Source: Candidatus Giovannonibacteria bacterium RIFCSPHIGHO2_12_FULL_44_22 | GTDB taxonomy: Bacteria; Patescibacteriota; Minisyncoccia; UBA11713; 2-01-FULL-45-33 | DNA length: 37,710 nucleotides | Direction: 5' to 3' | Assembly: GCA_001778695.1 (NCBI GenBank) | Contig: MFHU01000002.1 | Location: 1-37,710, forward strand | Shown here: piece after piece, positions 8,901 to 16,849 of the stretch | Position numbering within the stretch: position 1 is the first letter of the stretch | Layout: each line of letters begins with the position of its first letter | Notes under the pieces: model-generated | What the model saw: only the letters and a program-made list of their open reading frames with translations | The model's database searches: none | Told to the model about the DNA's origin: nothing | Translations under genes and position numbers: made by a program

Positions 8901-9175
8901 GAAAGCAAAATTAAATGATACCTGCGGTCGTCAACGCCCGGGCGTTTTTCATAAAGAGAATTTGCCGCGATGTAGGCTTCCAGCCCGATAATCGGTTTTA
9001 TTCCAACTTTTTTGCAGGATTTATAAAATTCTATGGCGGCGTAGAGATTTCCATGGTCGGTGATGGCAAGGGCGGGCATGCCCAATTTTTTCGCTTTGGC
9101 AACCAAATCATCAACCTTGGCAAGACCGTCCAAAAGTGAGTAGTGCGAATGAGTGTGGAGATGGACGAAAGACAT
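5906..9175 (-). CDS. dnaE: DNA polymerase III subunit alpha (PHP domain plus C-terminal OB fold)
   Basis: FVHLHTHSHYSLLDGLAKVDDLV, VGPGRGSAAGSLISYVL, PDIDLDFADTRRDEVIEYV, MALFRPGPMELIP-like segment, FNRSHAASYAMLSFQTAYLKYHY. Confidence 0.97.
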   Translation of the reverse strand: MSFVHLHTHSHYSLLDGLAKVDDLVAKAKKLGMPALAITDHGNLYAAIEFYKSCKKVGIKPIIGLEAYIAANSLYEKRPGVDDRRYHLILLSKDLEGYKNLVRLVTVSHLEGFYYKPRVDKNLLKKHSAGLIALSGCMSGEIPRALLNDDEEKAEKLLREYQNIFGEENFFIEIGSHPNVPNYDFLVKHLINFAKKFNAPLVATQDIHYLNKEDAGAHDVLLAVQTNTRLDDEDRLTMKDDDYSLRSPDEMRELFKDMPEAISNTLRVAEACDLKIELDKIQLPHFNAPDGETALSYLKKLCQEGLEKRYGKKIDPEIKKRLEYELSVIEKTGFVEYFLVVWDFVNWAKTNKIVVGPGRGSAAGSLISYVLEITSVDPIKYNLIFERFLNPERVEPPDIDLDFADTRRDEVIEYVAQKYGRDRVAQIITFGTMAARAAIRDAGRALGISLALADQVAKMIPFNPNQNEKEGYLAQCLKNVPELKNISGTNPDAKRMLEAAIKLEGVARHASVHASGVVITKEPLSEIVPLQRAAIRGGEEGRSEARQEAVVTQYDMHAIMDLGLLKMDFLGLKNLSTIEDTLKLVKARHGVDIDVQNLNLEDPAPYKMLGEGKTVGVFQLEGAGMTRFLKELGPTNIEDIIAMVALFRPGPMELIPSFIARKHGKEKVEYTHPKLEPILKNTYGIAVYQEQLMQIARDLAGFTMAEADILRKAIGKKIRKLLEEQKEKFVSKMITNKIQKSIAEKLGDLLEPFSRYGFNRSHAASYAMLSFQTAYLKYHYTIEFMTSLLNSDKKDTERIAYLIKECKSSEISVLPPTINQSDKIFSIPEGDKKPASPSASLGGEIRFGLSSIKNVGENIVEAIIEERRKNGPYKSLADFLERVQSKDLNKRSIESLAKAGALDEFGERNETLKNMDRILEYAHSSHHTKSQNQSSLFSMMADSSSVPTLRLDKVMPATLAEKLSWEKELMGLYVSGHPLEQFSAKGGSAFGGQNKNATTIKQIKIKKMASSVTLPAIITQTKRIVTKTGESMMFIKLQDLTDEIEAVVFPRTLRDYGQFILEEGLVTVRGKYSSRNGLPSLIAEEIRKI
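6200..6229. repeat. Perfect 30-bp palindrome TCCGCCAAAGGCGGATCCGCCTTTGGCGGA inside dnaE
   Basis: Identical to its reverse complement; encodes SAKGGSAFGG in frame in DnaE. Confidence 0.97.
6649..6669. repeat. GC-rich inverted repeat CGCCTAG-actcgcg-CTAGGCG inside dnaE
   Basis: 7-bp perfect arms; lies in the KPASPSASLGG extra segment. Confidence 0.8.
7540..7553. repeat. GC-rich inverted repeat GCGCT-tcag-AGCGC inside dnaE
   Basis: Lies in the apparent extra segment GGEEGRSEARQE before VVTQYDM. Confidence 0.55.
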
Positions 9176-9181
9176 GGCTAC

Positions 9182-9233
9182 ATTCTAGACAAAAAAATTA
9201 CTGTTTGCTAGCCTATCCTCTTTTTATTAAAAT
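9182..9233. promoter_or_regulatory. Divergent dnaE/rnhB promoter region
   Basis: Minus: TAGAAT (9182-9187) 6 nt before the dnaE ATG. Plus: TTGCTA (9205-9210), 17 nt, TAAAAT (9228-9233), 7 nt before the rnhB ATG. Confidence 0.6.
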
Positions 9234-9240
9234 TTAGAAT

Positions 9241-9825
9241 ATGGCGCGGTATGTTATTGGCATAGATGAGGTGGGGCGGGGGCCGTTGGCCGGGCCGATT
9301 ACGGTCGGAGCGGTGGCGACGAAAGGAAGGATTGATTTTTTGCGCGGGATTAAGGATTCAAAAAAACTTTCAGCAAAACAGCGCGAAGAATGGCTTTCAA
9401 AAATCAAAGAAAAACAATTAAAATATAGAAATTTTGAAATAGCGCTGGCATCGGTGGGGGTGTCTACAATTGATAAAATCGGGATTTCCGCCTCCGCCAG
9501 GCTGGCCGTAGGGAGATGCCTTAAAAAATTAAAAATTAAAAATAAAAACCACAAAATTTTGCTAGACGGCAGTCTTTACGCGCCACGGACTTATTTAAAT
9601 CAAAAGACTATTATAAAAGGCGACGAAAAAATTCCGCTCATCGCGGCGGCGTCCATTTTCGCCAAAATCTGGCGCGACAAAAAAATGGTGAAACTCCATG
9701 AGCAGTTTCCAAAATATCGCTTTGATTTGCATAAAGGTTACGGCACCAAGCTCCATTGCAAGCTTGTAAAAAAACACGGATTATGCGATATTCATCGTAG
9801 AAGCTTTTGTACAAAACTGGTTTGA
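9241..9825 (+). CDS. rnhB: Ribonuclease HII
   Basis: YVIGIDEVGRGPLAGPITVGAV, IKDSKKLSAKQRE, AAASIFAKIWRD, HKGYGTKLH. Confidence 0.96.
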   Translation: MARYVIGIDEVGRGPLAGPITVGAVATKGRIDFLRGIKDSKKLSAKQREEWLSKIKEKQLKYRNFEIALASVGVSTIDKIGISASARLAVGRCLKKLKIKNKNHKILLDGSLYAPRTYLNQKTIIKGDEKIPLIAAASIFAKIWRDKKMVKLHEQFPKYRFDLHKGYGTKLHCKLVKKHGLCDIHRRSFCTKLV

Positions 9826-9864
9826 TTTTCTTATCTTAAAGTAGCGCAAAAGGAGGGATTTACG

Positions 9865-10155
9865 ATGCTTTGGCTTATAGTGCTTTGGCTGGGAATCGGA
9901 TTTTGCTTATCATTTCATTTTGATAAGCCGGGTAGTGGTCTTGAAGATGAAGAAGAATTCCTTTTGGGACTCTGGAGAGAAAAGAGAAGTCGCTTTGGTA
10001 AAGAAAAAGGGAAATGGGGCGATAGAGGACTACATTTTGCGCAGCTCGTAATAGATTTTTCTTGGTGCTTAATTGGTCCCTTAATTCTCTCGAGTTGGAT
10101 ACGAAAAAAAGTCTATCGTTTTGGAGTCTGGGCTGTTCCAAAATCTTACGTTTGA
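9865..10155 (+). CDS. Hypothetical membrane-associated protein, 96 aa
   Basis: SD AAGGAGGG before ATG; two hydrophobic segments. Confidence 0.6.
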   Translation: MLWLIVLWLGIGFCLSFHFDKPGSGLEDEEEFLLGLWREKRSRFGKEKGKWGDRGLHFAQLVIDFSWCLIGPLILSSWIRKKVYRFGVWAVPKSYV

Positions 10156-10171
10156 GAAAAAAGGAGGGCGT

Positions 10172-10588
10172 ATGCAGAAAACGAAAAAGAAAAAATGGTT
10201 CTTTCGAAAACCAGTCGGTGATTCAGAGGTGATGCAAAGAGGAAATCTAAGTACTCGAACAACGAGCGCGATAACATGTGGGCTCTGTGGCACTTGTCAT
10301 CCCGAGCTTAATCATAGCGACGACGGATATACGACTTTTCGTTTTTTAGGTCGGGAAGCTGTTATGGAGTGTTGTGGTAAGGTCGTGGATGTGGTTTACC
10401 GTGAATGGAAAGAAGAATTTGCCCAACATTATTTGGAGGCGGAATTTGCTTCCGATCCACTTGCAAATAAGTACTATGCTATTCGGAGCATTATTCTTAG
10501 GGTGAGCTTGTTGTGGCGAGCAAAAGCAGATAAACAATCTGTCGCGTCGGAAAAAGTTCAGAAAACAGTTAGGCCGTTACACGCGTAA
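10172..10588 (+). CDS. Hypothetical Cys-rich protein (CGLCGTCH motif)
   Basis: SD AAGGAGGGCG before ATG 10172; followed by a terminator. Confidence 0.65.
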   Translation: MQKTKKKKWFFRKPVGDSEVMQRGNLSTRTTSAITCGLCGTCHPELNHSDDGYTTFRFLGREAVMECCGKVVDVVYREWKEEFAQHYLEAEFASDPLANKYYAIRSIILRVSLLWRAKADKQSVASEKVQKTVRPLHA

Positions 10589-10615
10589 AAAGGACGCCAG
10601 TTTTCATTCCGTTGA

Positions 10616-10640
10616 GGGGGCCACACCAACCCCCTTTTTC
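10616..10640 (+). terminator. Intrinsic terminator
   Basis: GGGGG-ccacaccaa-CCCCC-TTTTT. Confidence 0.85.
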
Positions 10641-10677
10641 TATTGATTTTTTAATCAGGCATGATAAACTTTAAACC

Positions 10678-10914
10678 ATGACAGTTCGGATGAGGCATAC
10701 GCCTTCACACACCAAAAACCGCAGGTCGCATCACGCGCTTTCCGCGATCTCTTTGATAAAATGCCCAAAATGCAGGGCGAGCGCTTTGCCGCATATGGTT
10801 TGCGGAAATTGCGGGTTTTATAAAGGCCGAGAAGTCGTGAATGTGCTTAAAAAACTTACCAAAAAAGAGCGCAAGGAGAAAACAAAAGAATTAGAGGCAA
10901 GCCAAACTAAATAA
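10678..10914 (+). CDS. rpmF: Ribosomal protein bL32
   Basis: [20 protein letters not shown]...[12 protein letters not shown]. Confidence 0.95.
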   Translation: MTVRMRHTPSHTKNRRSHHALSAISLIKCPKCRASALPHMVCGNCGFYKGREVVNVLKKLTKKERKEKTKELEASQTK

Positions 10915-10971
10915 TTTTTACTAAAAAAAGCCAGGCGTAAAAATTATTCAGATTTGCTTAGCTTAATTAAT

Positions 10972-11907
10972 ATGGCCAACAGGCACCTTTCCAGATCAAT
11001 AGCGATGCAAGCCCTCTTTGAATGGGATTTTTATGGTGGCCTGCCCGACGGCAAGGCGGGCAAAGAAAAAATAAAAGCGATTTTGGATCGAGATCTCGGA
11101 GAATTCGGGCCGGGGTTGCGTGACGAAGGTTTCGCCAAAAAATTGGTTGAGGGAGTTGCCAAGCATGAAAAAGAAATTGACGATATTATTGAAAAAGCCG
11201 CACCCGAATGGCCTATTCCGCAAATCGCGCCGGTTGATAGAAACGTGCTCCGCATCGGGCTTTTTGAACTTCTTTTTGGCGACCAAAAAGAAGTTCCGCC
11301 CAAAGTTGCCATCAATGAAGCGATTGAAATCGCCAAAACTTTCGGAGGAGATTCATCCGGCCGTTTTGTAAACGGAGTTTTGGGAACGATTTACCGTGAA
11401 TTGGGCGAGCCAGGCAAAGACGATACGGGCAAGCAAAAATACGAACTGGATTTGGAAAAACTTCCCAAAGAAGATTTAGTGGGTGCGGTGGTTATCAGAA
11501 AAGAACCTGCCCGACGGCAAGGCGGAAAGAATGAAATACTTTTTGCTTTAGTACACGACGTTTTTGGTTACTGGACTTTTTCCAAGGGGCATCTTCAAAA
11601 AGGCGAAGAGTTGGAAAAAGGAGCTCGGCGGAAAGTGAAAGAAGAGCTTGATATTAAAAACTTGGATATTTTAAAAAAAATCGGTGGAAACGAATACATC
11701 GCTTCTGACCCGGAAACCGGACCGACTAGGCGTCGTGTCAATTATTTTTTAGCCGAGACTAAAGAAAAAGAATTAAAACTTGAGAGTTCCGGCGGTTTGG
11801 ATGACGCCAAGTGGTTCACGTTGGACGAAGTTAGGAGCCTTAAAATGTATTCAGACATAAAACCGATTTTGGAAAACGCTCTTGCCGAATTAAATCTTAA
11901 ATTATAA
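10972..11907 (+). CDS. nusB: NusB antitermination factor fused to a C-terminal Nudix hydrolase domain
   Basis: N-terminus MANRHLSRSIAMQALFEWDF...IAPVDRNVLRIGLFELLF...AINEAIEIAKTFGGDSSGRFVNGVLG (NusB); C-terminus GHLQKGEELEKGARRKVKEELDI (Nudix box-like). Confidence 0.92.
   Translation: MANRHLSRSIAMQALFEWDFYGGLPDGKAGKEKIKAILDRDLGEFGPGLRDEGFAKKLVEGVAKHEKEIDDIIEKAAPEWPIPQIAPVDRNVLRIGLFELLFGDQKEVPPKVAINEAIEIAKTFGGDSSGRFVNGVLGTIYRELGEPGKDDTGKQKYELDLEKLPKEDLVGAVVIRKEPARRQGGKNEILFALVHDVFGYWTFSKGHLQKGEELEKGARRKVKEELDIKNLDILKKIGGNEYIASDPETGPTRRRVNYFLAETKEKELKLESSGGLDDAKWFTLDEVRSLKMYSDIKPILENALAELNLKL
11040..11059 (+). repeat. 20-bp repeat CCTGCCCGACGGCAAGGCGG, copy 1 (NusB domain)
   Basis: Exact match to 11506-11525; read in frame as LPDGKAG. 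Confidence 0.97.
11506..11525 (+). repeat. 20-bp repeat CCTGCCCGACGGCAAGGCGG, copy 2 (Nudix domain)
   Basis: Exact match to 11040-11059 but read in a different frame, PARRQGG. Confidence 0.97.
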
Positions 11908-11909
11908 AA

Positions 11910-12623
11910 ATGATAGATTTAAAAGCATTTGAAAAAATTTTAGGAGTAACATTTAAAGATCGGGCGCTTTTAACGCAAGCTCTAACTCACCGATCTTATA
12001 TAAATGAAAACTTCGCGATGCCTGGAGGTCCCACCTCATCGGCGGGTAAGCACAACGAGCGATTGGAATTTCTGGGAGACGCCGTATTGGAGTTGGCAAT
12101 CACTGAATATATTTACGAAAAATTTCCGGCGAGTCCGGAAGGCGAGCTTACCAGCCTGCGGGCTTCTTTGGTTAACGCTAATATGCTGGGGGCGGTGGCG
12201 GCGGAACTGGATTTCAATAATTTCTTATTGCTTTCTCGTGGCGAGGCTAGAGATGTAGGCAGGGCGCGCCAGTATATTTTGGCCAACACGTACGAAGCCG
12301 TGATAGGGGCGATTTATTTGGATCAGGGTTACGGTCCGGCGCGTGATTTTATTATTAGAATTCTCGCGCCTAAGATTTCAGAAATTTTAGAAAAAAAACT
12401 TTACAGAGACGCTAAAAGTTTATTTCAGGAAGAGGCCCAGGATAGGGCAAGTATTACCCCGACCTACGAGGTATCAAAAGAATGGGGCCCTGACCATGAT
12501 AAACATTTTGTTGTGGGAGTTTATTTAGGGAAAGATTTAGTGGCCGAAGGGGAGGGGCCGTCTAAACAAGAAGCCCAACAGCAAGCCGCCGAAGCCGCTC
12601 TTAAAATAAAAAACTGGGAATAA
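11910..12623 (+). CDS. rnc: Ribonuclease III
   Basis: ALTHRSYINEN, HNERLEFLGDAVLELAITEYIY, ANTYEAVIGAIYLDQG, C-terminal dsRBD. Confidence 0.96.
   Translation: MIDLKAFEKILGVTFKDRALLTQALTHRSYINENFAMPGGPTSSAGKHNERLEFLGDAVLELAITEYIYEKFPASPEGELTSLRASLVNANMLGAVAAELDFNNFLLLSRGEARDVGRARQYILANTYEAVIGAIYLDQGYGPARDFIIRILAPKISEILEKKLYRDAKSLFQEEAQDRASITPTYEVSKEWGPDHDKHFVVGVYLGKDLVAEGEGPSKQEAQQQAAEAALKIKNWE
12025..12037. repeat. Inverted repeat GAGGT-ccc-ACCTC inside rnc
   Basis: Lies in the extra segment MPGGPTSSAGK before HNERLEFLGDAV. Confidence 0.6.
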
Positions 12624-12624
12624 T

Positions 12625-14799
12625 ATGCTGTTAAAACGCCTTGAGATGACTGGTTTTAAATCGTTCGCCAAAGCTGTCACTTTGGAATTTCCGACGAGAA
12701 TCACTTCCATCGTTGGGCCAAACGGTTCCGGCAAATCAAATATCGCCGACGCCATCCGCTGGGTTTTGGGAGAGCAGTCGCTTAAGCATCTCCGCGGGAA
12801 AAAAGGTGAGGATTTAATTTTCGCCGGGACTTCGCAAATTGCCCGACTTTCTAAAGCTTCGGTTTCTTTGGTTTTTGATAATAAGAGTAAAATTTTTCCG
12901 GTGGAGTTTGACGAGGTTGCGATGTCCCGGAGAGTCTATCGGGACGGCGCGAACGAATATCTTTTAAATAATTCGCAGGTGCGGCTGAAGGATATTATTG
13001 AGCTTTTGTCTAAAGTCGGGCTGGGAGCATCGCAACATCATATTATCGCCCAAGGAGATTCCGACCGCATACTTTACGCTTCGCCCAAAGAAAAAAAATC
13101 AATGGTGGAGGAATCTTTGGGCCTTAAAATTTTTGAGCTTAAAAAAAATGAAGCATCGCGCAAATTGGAAGCGACCGAGGGAAATATAAAACAAGTTGAG
13201 GCTTTAAGGTTGGAGCTCAGACCTCATCTTAAGTTTTTGAGCGGACAGGCGGAAAAAATGAAAAACGCGGAAGAATTAAAAAAACAGCTGGAAACGCTTT
13301 CGGAAGAATATGTTTCTCGGGAGCTTAAAACTTTGGCTGAAGAAGCAGAGGAGATTAAAAAAAATAAAACGCCGCTTTCTAAAAAAGCTGTCGATTTAGA
13401 GCTTGAAATTAAGGAGAGCGAAGCGGCGCTGGACAGGGAAACGGACGCCGAGAAATTTTTTGAAGCATTAAAAACTATGGATATGGCGCTGGGGGCGATT
13501 TCCAAAAAGCGCCGTTTGCTTGAACGGGAAATTGGCCGATTGGAAGCCGTGTCGGAAGTTGCCCCATCGGCCGCGGCCGGAGCCTTGCCGAAAGAAAAAG
13601 TAAAAATAGTGCTTATGGAACTTGCAAAGGATTTGGAGTCGGTTTCCCAATCCGGCACAATGGAGGCGGTAAGGAATATGATTTTTTCAGCCACCCAAAA
13701 AATTTACAGATTTTTGGAGGAAATAAACGGCGAAGACAAAAATAAAATTTTTGTTTTGGACAAAGGGCTTTTTCAGGCCAAAGAAGCTATCTCCAAGCTG
13801 GAAGCCGAAGAGCGGGAAATTTCAAAAAATAAACAGGCGGCGCAGAAAAATTACGAAACTCGTGCGCTTAAAATCCACAAGGAAGGCGCCATGCTGCGGG
13901 AAAAAATGGAGGAGCTTGCCAGCACCAAAGACGCTTTGAGAAATTTTGTAGTGAAAGAAGAGCGCGCCCTTTTACTTAAAAAAGAATTTGAAATTGATTT
14001 TATCGATTGGATAAAATATGAAAAACCCGCGGGGGACACTTTGAGCGACCAAGAGCGCGTGGATTTTAAAAAGAAAATAGAGCGTCTAAAAATCCGCTTG
14101 GAGGAAGCCGGTGGGGTTGATAAAGGCACGCTTAAAGAATTTGAGGAAACCAAAAAGCGCGACGAGTTTCTAGGCAAGGAATTGGAAGATTTGAAAAAAG
14201 CCGCCCAAAGCTTAAAAGATGTGTTTGATGAGCTGGAAACCAAAATTGCCAAAGATTTTGACGAAGGGCTTGCTAAAATAAACAAGCTCTTTGGAGAATT
14301 TTTCCATGAAATTTTCGGTGGTGGAAGAGCCGAAATAAAGATGGAGAAGCTTGAAACTCGCCGAAAGCTTCGCAATCAGGTGGGCGAGGAAGATTTTGAC
14401 GACGGGTTAAGAGAATTTGAAGAGGAAGAATTGGAGCCGGGGCTAGAAATTATGGTGGATATTCCCAGAAAGCGCATAAAATCTTTAGCCATGCTTTCGG
14501 GGGGCGAGCGGTCGCTTTCGTCCATAGCTTTACTTTTTGCCATATCCACCGTAAACCCTCCGCCATTTTTAGTTTTGGACGAAACCGATGCTGCCCTAGA
14601 CGAAGCCAATTCGGCGCGCTACGCGTTGATGTTAAAAGAGCTCGGCAAAAAAACCCAGCTGATTGTCGTTACCCACAATAGGGAAACAATGAAAGCCGCG
14701 GACGTGCTTTACGGCGTTACCATGGGCGGAGATGGAATCTCCAAACTGCTTTCACTAAAATTTGAAGAAGCCGAAGAAGTTCTAGCGAAGAGAAAATAA
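12625..14799 (+). CDS. smc: Short SMC-type chromosome segregation ATPase (724 aa)
   Basis: LKRLEMTGFKSFAKAVTLEFP, Walker A GPNGSGKSN, signature LSGGERSL, Walker B PPFLVLDETDAALDEAN. Confidence 0.93.
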   Translation: MLLKRLEMTGFKSFAKAVTLEFPTRITSIVGPNGSGKSNIADAIRWVLGEQSLKHLRGKKGEDLIFAGTSQIARLSKASVSLVFDNKSKIFPVEFDEVAMSRRVYRDGANEYLLNNSQVRLKDIIELLSKVGLGASQHHIIAQGDSDRILYASPKEKKSMVEESLGLKIFELKKNEASRKLEATEGNIKQVEALRLELRPHLKFLSGQAEKMKNAEELKKQLETLSEEYVSRELKTLAEEAEEIKKNKTPLSKKAVDLELEIKESEAALDRETDAEKFFEALKTMDMALGAISKKRRLLEREIGRLEAVSEVAPSAAAGALPKEKVKIVLMELAKDLESVSQSGTMEAVRNMIFSATQKIYRFLEEINGEDKNKIFVLDKGLFQAKEAISKLEAEEREISKNKQAAQKNYETRALKIHKEGAMLREKMEELASTKDALRNFVVKEERALLLKKEFEIDFIDWIKYEKPAGDTLSDQERVDFKKKIERLKIRLEEAGGVDKGTLKEFEETKKRDEFLGKELEDLKKAAQSLKDVFDELETKIAKDFDEGLAKINKLFGEFFHEIFGGGRAEIKMEKLETRRKLRNQVGEEDFDDGLREFEEEELEPGLEIMVDIPRKRIKSLAMLSGGERSLSSIALLFAISTVNPPPFLVLDETDAALDEANSARYALMLKELGKKTQLIVVTHNRETMKAADVLYGVTMGGDGISKLLSLKFEEAEEVLAKRK

Positions 14800-15741
14800 T
14801 TATCTCGGTTTCTCCGGCTTATATAAATCTTTATCAATTTTACGGTCAAGGCAGGTTTGGCCGGAGTTGTGCGCCCAGTTTTCGTTGCCGTAATAAATAT
14901 TTTCAAGCGGATAGCTGAGGGCGGCGCGCTTAGGCATGCTGGCGGATGCTTGGTCCAAACTCGGCTGATTAAATGTCGCGCAAAGTTTAAAATTTTCTTT
15001 GTCTGTTATTTCATAAACATATTCCGCGCCGGATTCCGGATCTTTGGGAATCGCAACCCCGCGAATGGGATCATTGAGCTCTTCCAATGTTTTCGGCAGA
15101 GCAGCTTTTTTAATCCAGAAGTTTATGATTTCGGATTGGATCATCTGAAGATGCTGGGTTCTTTGGTCGTCAAATCTTCTGGCGCGCTCTTCTTTCGGAG
15201 AGCCAGCCACAAAAAATCCGGCGACGATGGCAATAAGCATTATTGCCGAAACGCCGTAGGCAAAAATTTTCTGCGGCGCTTTATTTTTAATATCTAAAAT
15301 ATAATATCCAAAAACTCCTCCGGCTGCCGCAAGCACCGCCAAGATCTTGAGCAAAAACCGCAAAGTCAGCTCTCCTTGCAAAAAATTATAAATTAAAGTC
15401 ACAAAGTCTCCGATAACAATAATCCCGGCGGCGAAAAGCGTGAAATACAACAACCACTTTCTGATTTTCATCTCGCGTTTTTCGGGCGTGGCGGCATATC
15501 CCTTGTTTAAAAACCAAGTTGCCCAGATATAAACAGGAAAAACCACAATTAAGCTCGCTATCGCCCAGCGGACGGACGAGCGCGCGGCAAGAAGCGTGTA
15601 ATAATTTTCCGAAAGCGCGTCTGGCAGCCAGATATCAATATAGCTGAAAATCAAGCTGATAAACATTCCCGCACTAACATAAAGCGCGATTATGTTCAAA
15701 AGCTGAAGAAATACGTCTTTGGGGCCAGTTTTTTCGTTCAT
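14800..15741 (-). CDS. DUF5671-like multi-pass membrane protein
   Basis: N-terminal KTGPKDVFLQLLNIIALYVSAGMFISLIFSYIDIWLPD resembles DUF5671; TATATT 6 nt before ATG 15741. Confidence 0.75.
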   Translation of the reverse strand: MNEKTGPKDVFLQLLNIIALYVSAGMFISLIFSYIDIWLPDALSENYYTLLAARSSVRWAIASLIVVFPVYIWATWFLNKGYAATPEKREMKIRKWLLYFTLFAAGIIVIGDFVTLIYNFLQGELTLRFLLKILAVLAAAGGVFGYYILDIKNKAPQKIFAYGVSAIMLIAIVAGFFVAGSPKEERARRFDDQRTQHLQMIQSEIINFWIKKAALPKTLEELNDPIRGVAIPKDPESGAEYVYEITDKENFKLCATFNQPSLDQASASMPKRAALSYPLENIYYGNENWAHNSGQTCLDRKIDKDLYKPEKPR

Positions 15742-15869
15742 AAGCCAAATATAACATTTTTTACCCACGCTACCAATCCACAGCTTATGCGTTGCCATTG
15801 GCGCAAAATTTTTGCTATAAAGAAAGGGGTTTAGTAAATAGTAATGTTGTTTTAAAACAAGGGGGGATT

Positions 15870-16343
15870 ATGGAAGAGATATTGCATCCTTCGAAGTCCG
15901 AGTCTTTAAAGTATATCCGGGGGCTTATCGCTAAGGCCATGAATAGCAGAAATGGCCATATTTACCAACCAATCATTACTGCTCATCCGTGCGTTATCTG
16001 CAAAAGCGGAGTTATGGGAAAATCTCCCGAAGGGCTTACTTGCGGGGAAGATATATGCCGGGACGAGCTTGCTAGAAAAGTCTCTGAACTTATGGATGGA
16101 GAATCCTATACTGAGCAGAGAGCTCACGAGTTAGAAGAAAAGAAAGAAACCATCGAAGACTTAATAAAAGAGCAAGAAAAACAACTCGTCGATCTGAAAA
16201 AGCTTAAGGATAAATATGAAATGCTTCAAGCGCGCGCCAAAGTTGCCTGCGAGGTTTTAAAGGGCCTGCTCCCGGAGGGCTCAGCGGACAATCCCATTTT
16301 CGGTGTCATTATGGAAACCATTAGTGATCTTGAAAATGCGTAA
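15870..16343 (+). CDS. Hypothetical protein with a Cys cluster and a coiled coil
   Basis: SD-like GGGGGG before ATG; CVICKS...CGEDIC; own terminator. Confidence 0.65.
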   Translation: MEEILHPSKSESLKYIRGLIAKAMNSRNGHIYQPIITAHPCVICKSGVMGKSPEGLTCGEDICRDELARKVSELMDGESYTEQRAHELEEKKETIEDLIKEQEKQLVDLKKLKDKYEMLQARAKVACEVLKGLLPEGSADNPIFGVIMETISDLENA

Positions 16344-16374
16344 AAGGTGTAGATTTTGCCGAGCAAATCTGAAA

Positions 16375-16417
16375 GGGCGTGCGTCACCACCAATGACGAA
16401 ACGCCCCTTTTTATTTT
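16375..16417 (+). terminator. Intrinsic terminator
   Basis: GGGCGT-gcGTCAccaccaaTGACgaa-ACGCCC then CTTTTTATTTTTAT. Confidence 0.8.
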
Positions 16418-16845
16418 TATCCGAATTTTTTGCCGAGGCCCCAGACATTGCCGGCGCGGAGGCTTGCTAACGTCAAGAGTGCCGCGGCGTAAATTATATG
16501 GTCGTCAACTACGAAGGCGCGCGCGTTGGGATATGGGAAAGCAAGAATCGGAAAATAGTAAAGTAGCATAAGAACCGCTCCTAAAGGCGCGCTAAATCTC
16601 ACAAACACGCCGAGAATTAAAGAAATGCCGAGCAGAGTCAAAGCCCATTCGTTCACAAAATTAATTGTAGGCAGAATGTTCGGTTGCAGCAGCCATTGAT
16701 AAAATCCGACGAAAGTTTTCGCGCCTTTAAGATAACCGGCAGCAGACCAACTTGGAGTTGTCAGCGCGGTTATGCCGGCATATAAAAAAACCCAGCCCAA
16801 AGAAACGCGCAGAAGAAATAAAGATATTTTTTGAAATTGTGTCAT
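16417..16845 (-). CDS. DoxX-family membrane protein
   Basis: LLRVSLGWVFLYAGITAL...NEWALTLLGISLILGVFVRFSAPLGAVLMLLYY. Confidence 0.8.
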   Translation of the reverse strand: MTQFQKISLFLLRVSLGWVFLYAGITALTTPSWSAAGYLKGAKTFVGFYQWLLQPNILPTINFVNEWALTLLGISLILGVFVRFSAPLGAVLMLLYYFPILAFPYPNARAFVVDDHIIYAAALLTLASLRAGNVWGLGKKFG

Positions 16846-16849
16846 AAGT

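Noticed and set aside
13224-14375. Minus-strand Ser-rich ORFs opposite smc
   Set aside because: Composition is the reverse complement of the Glu/Lys-rich coiled coil; not genes.
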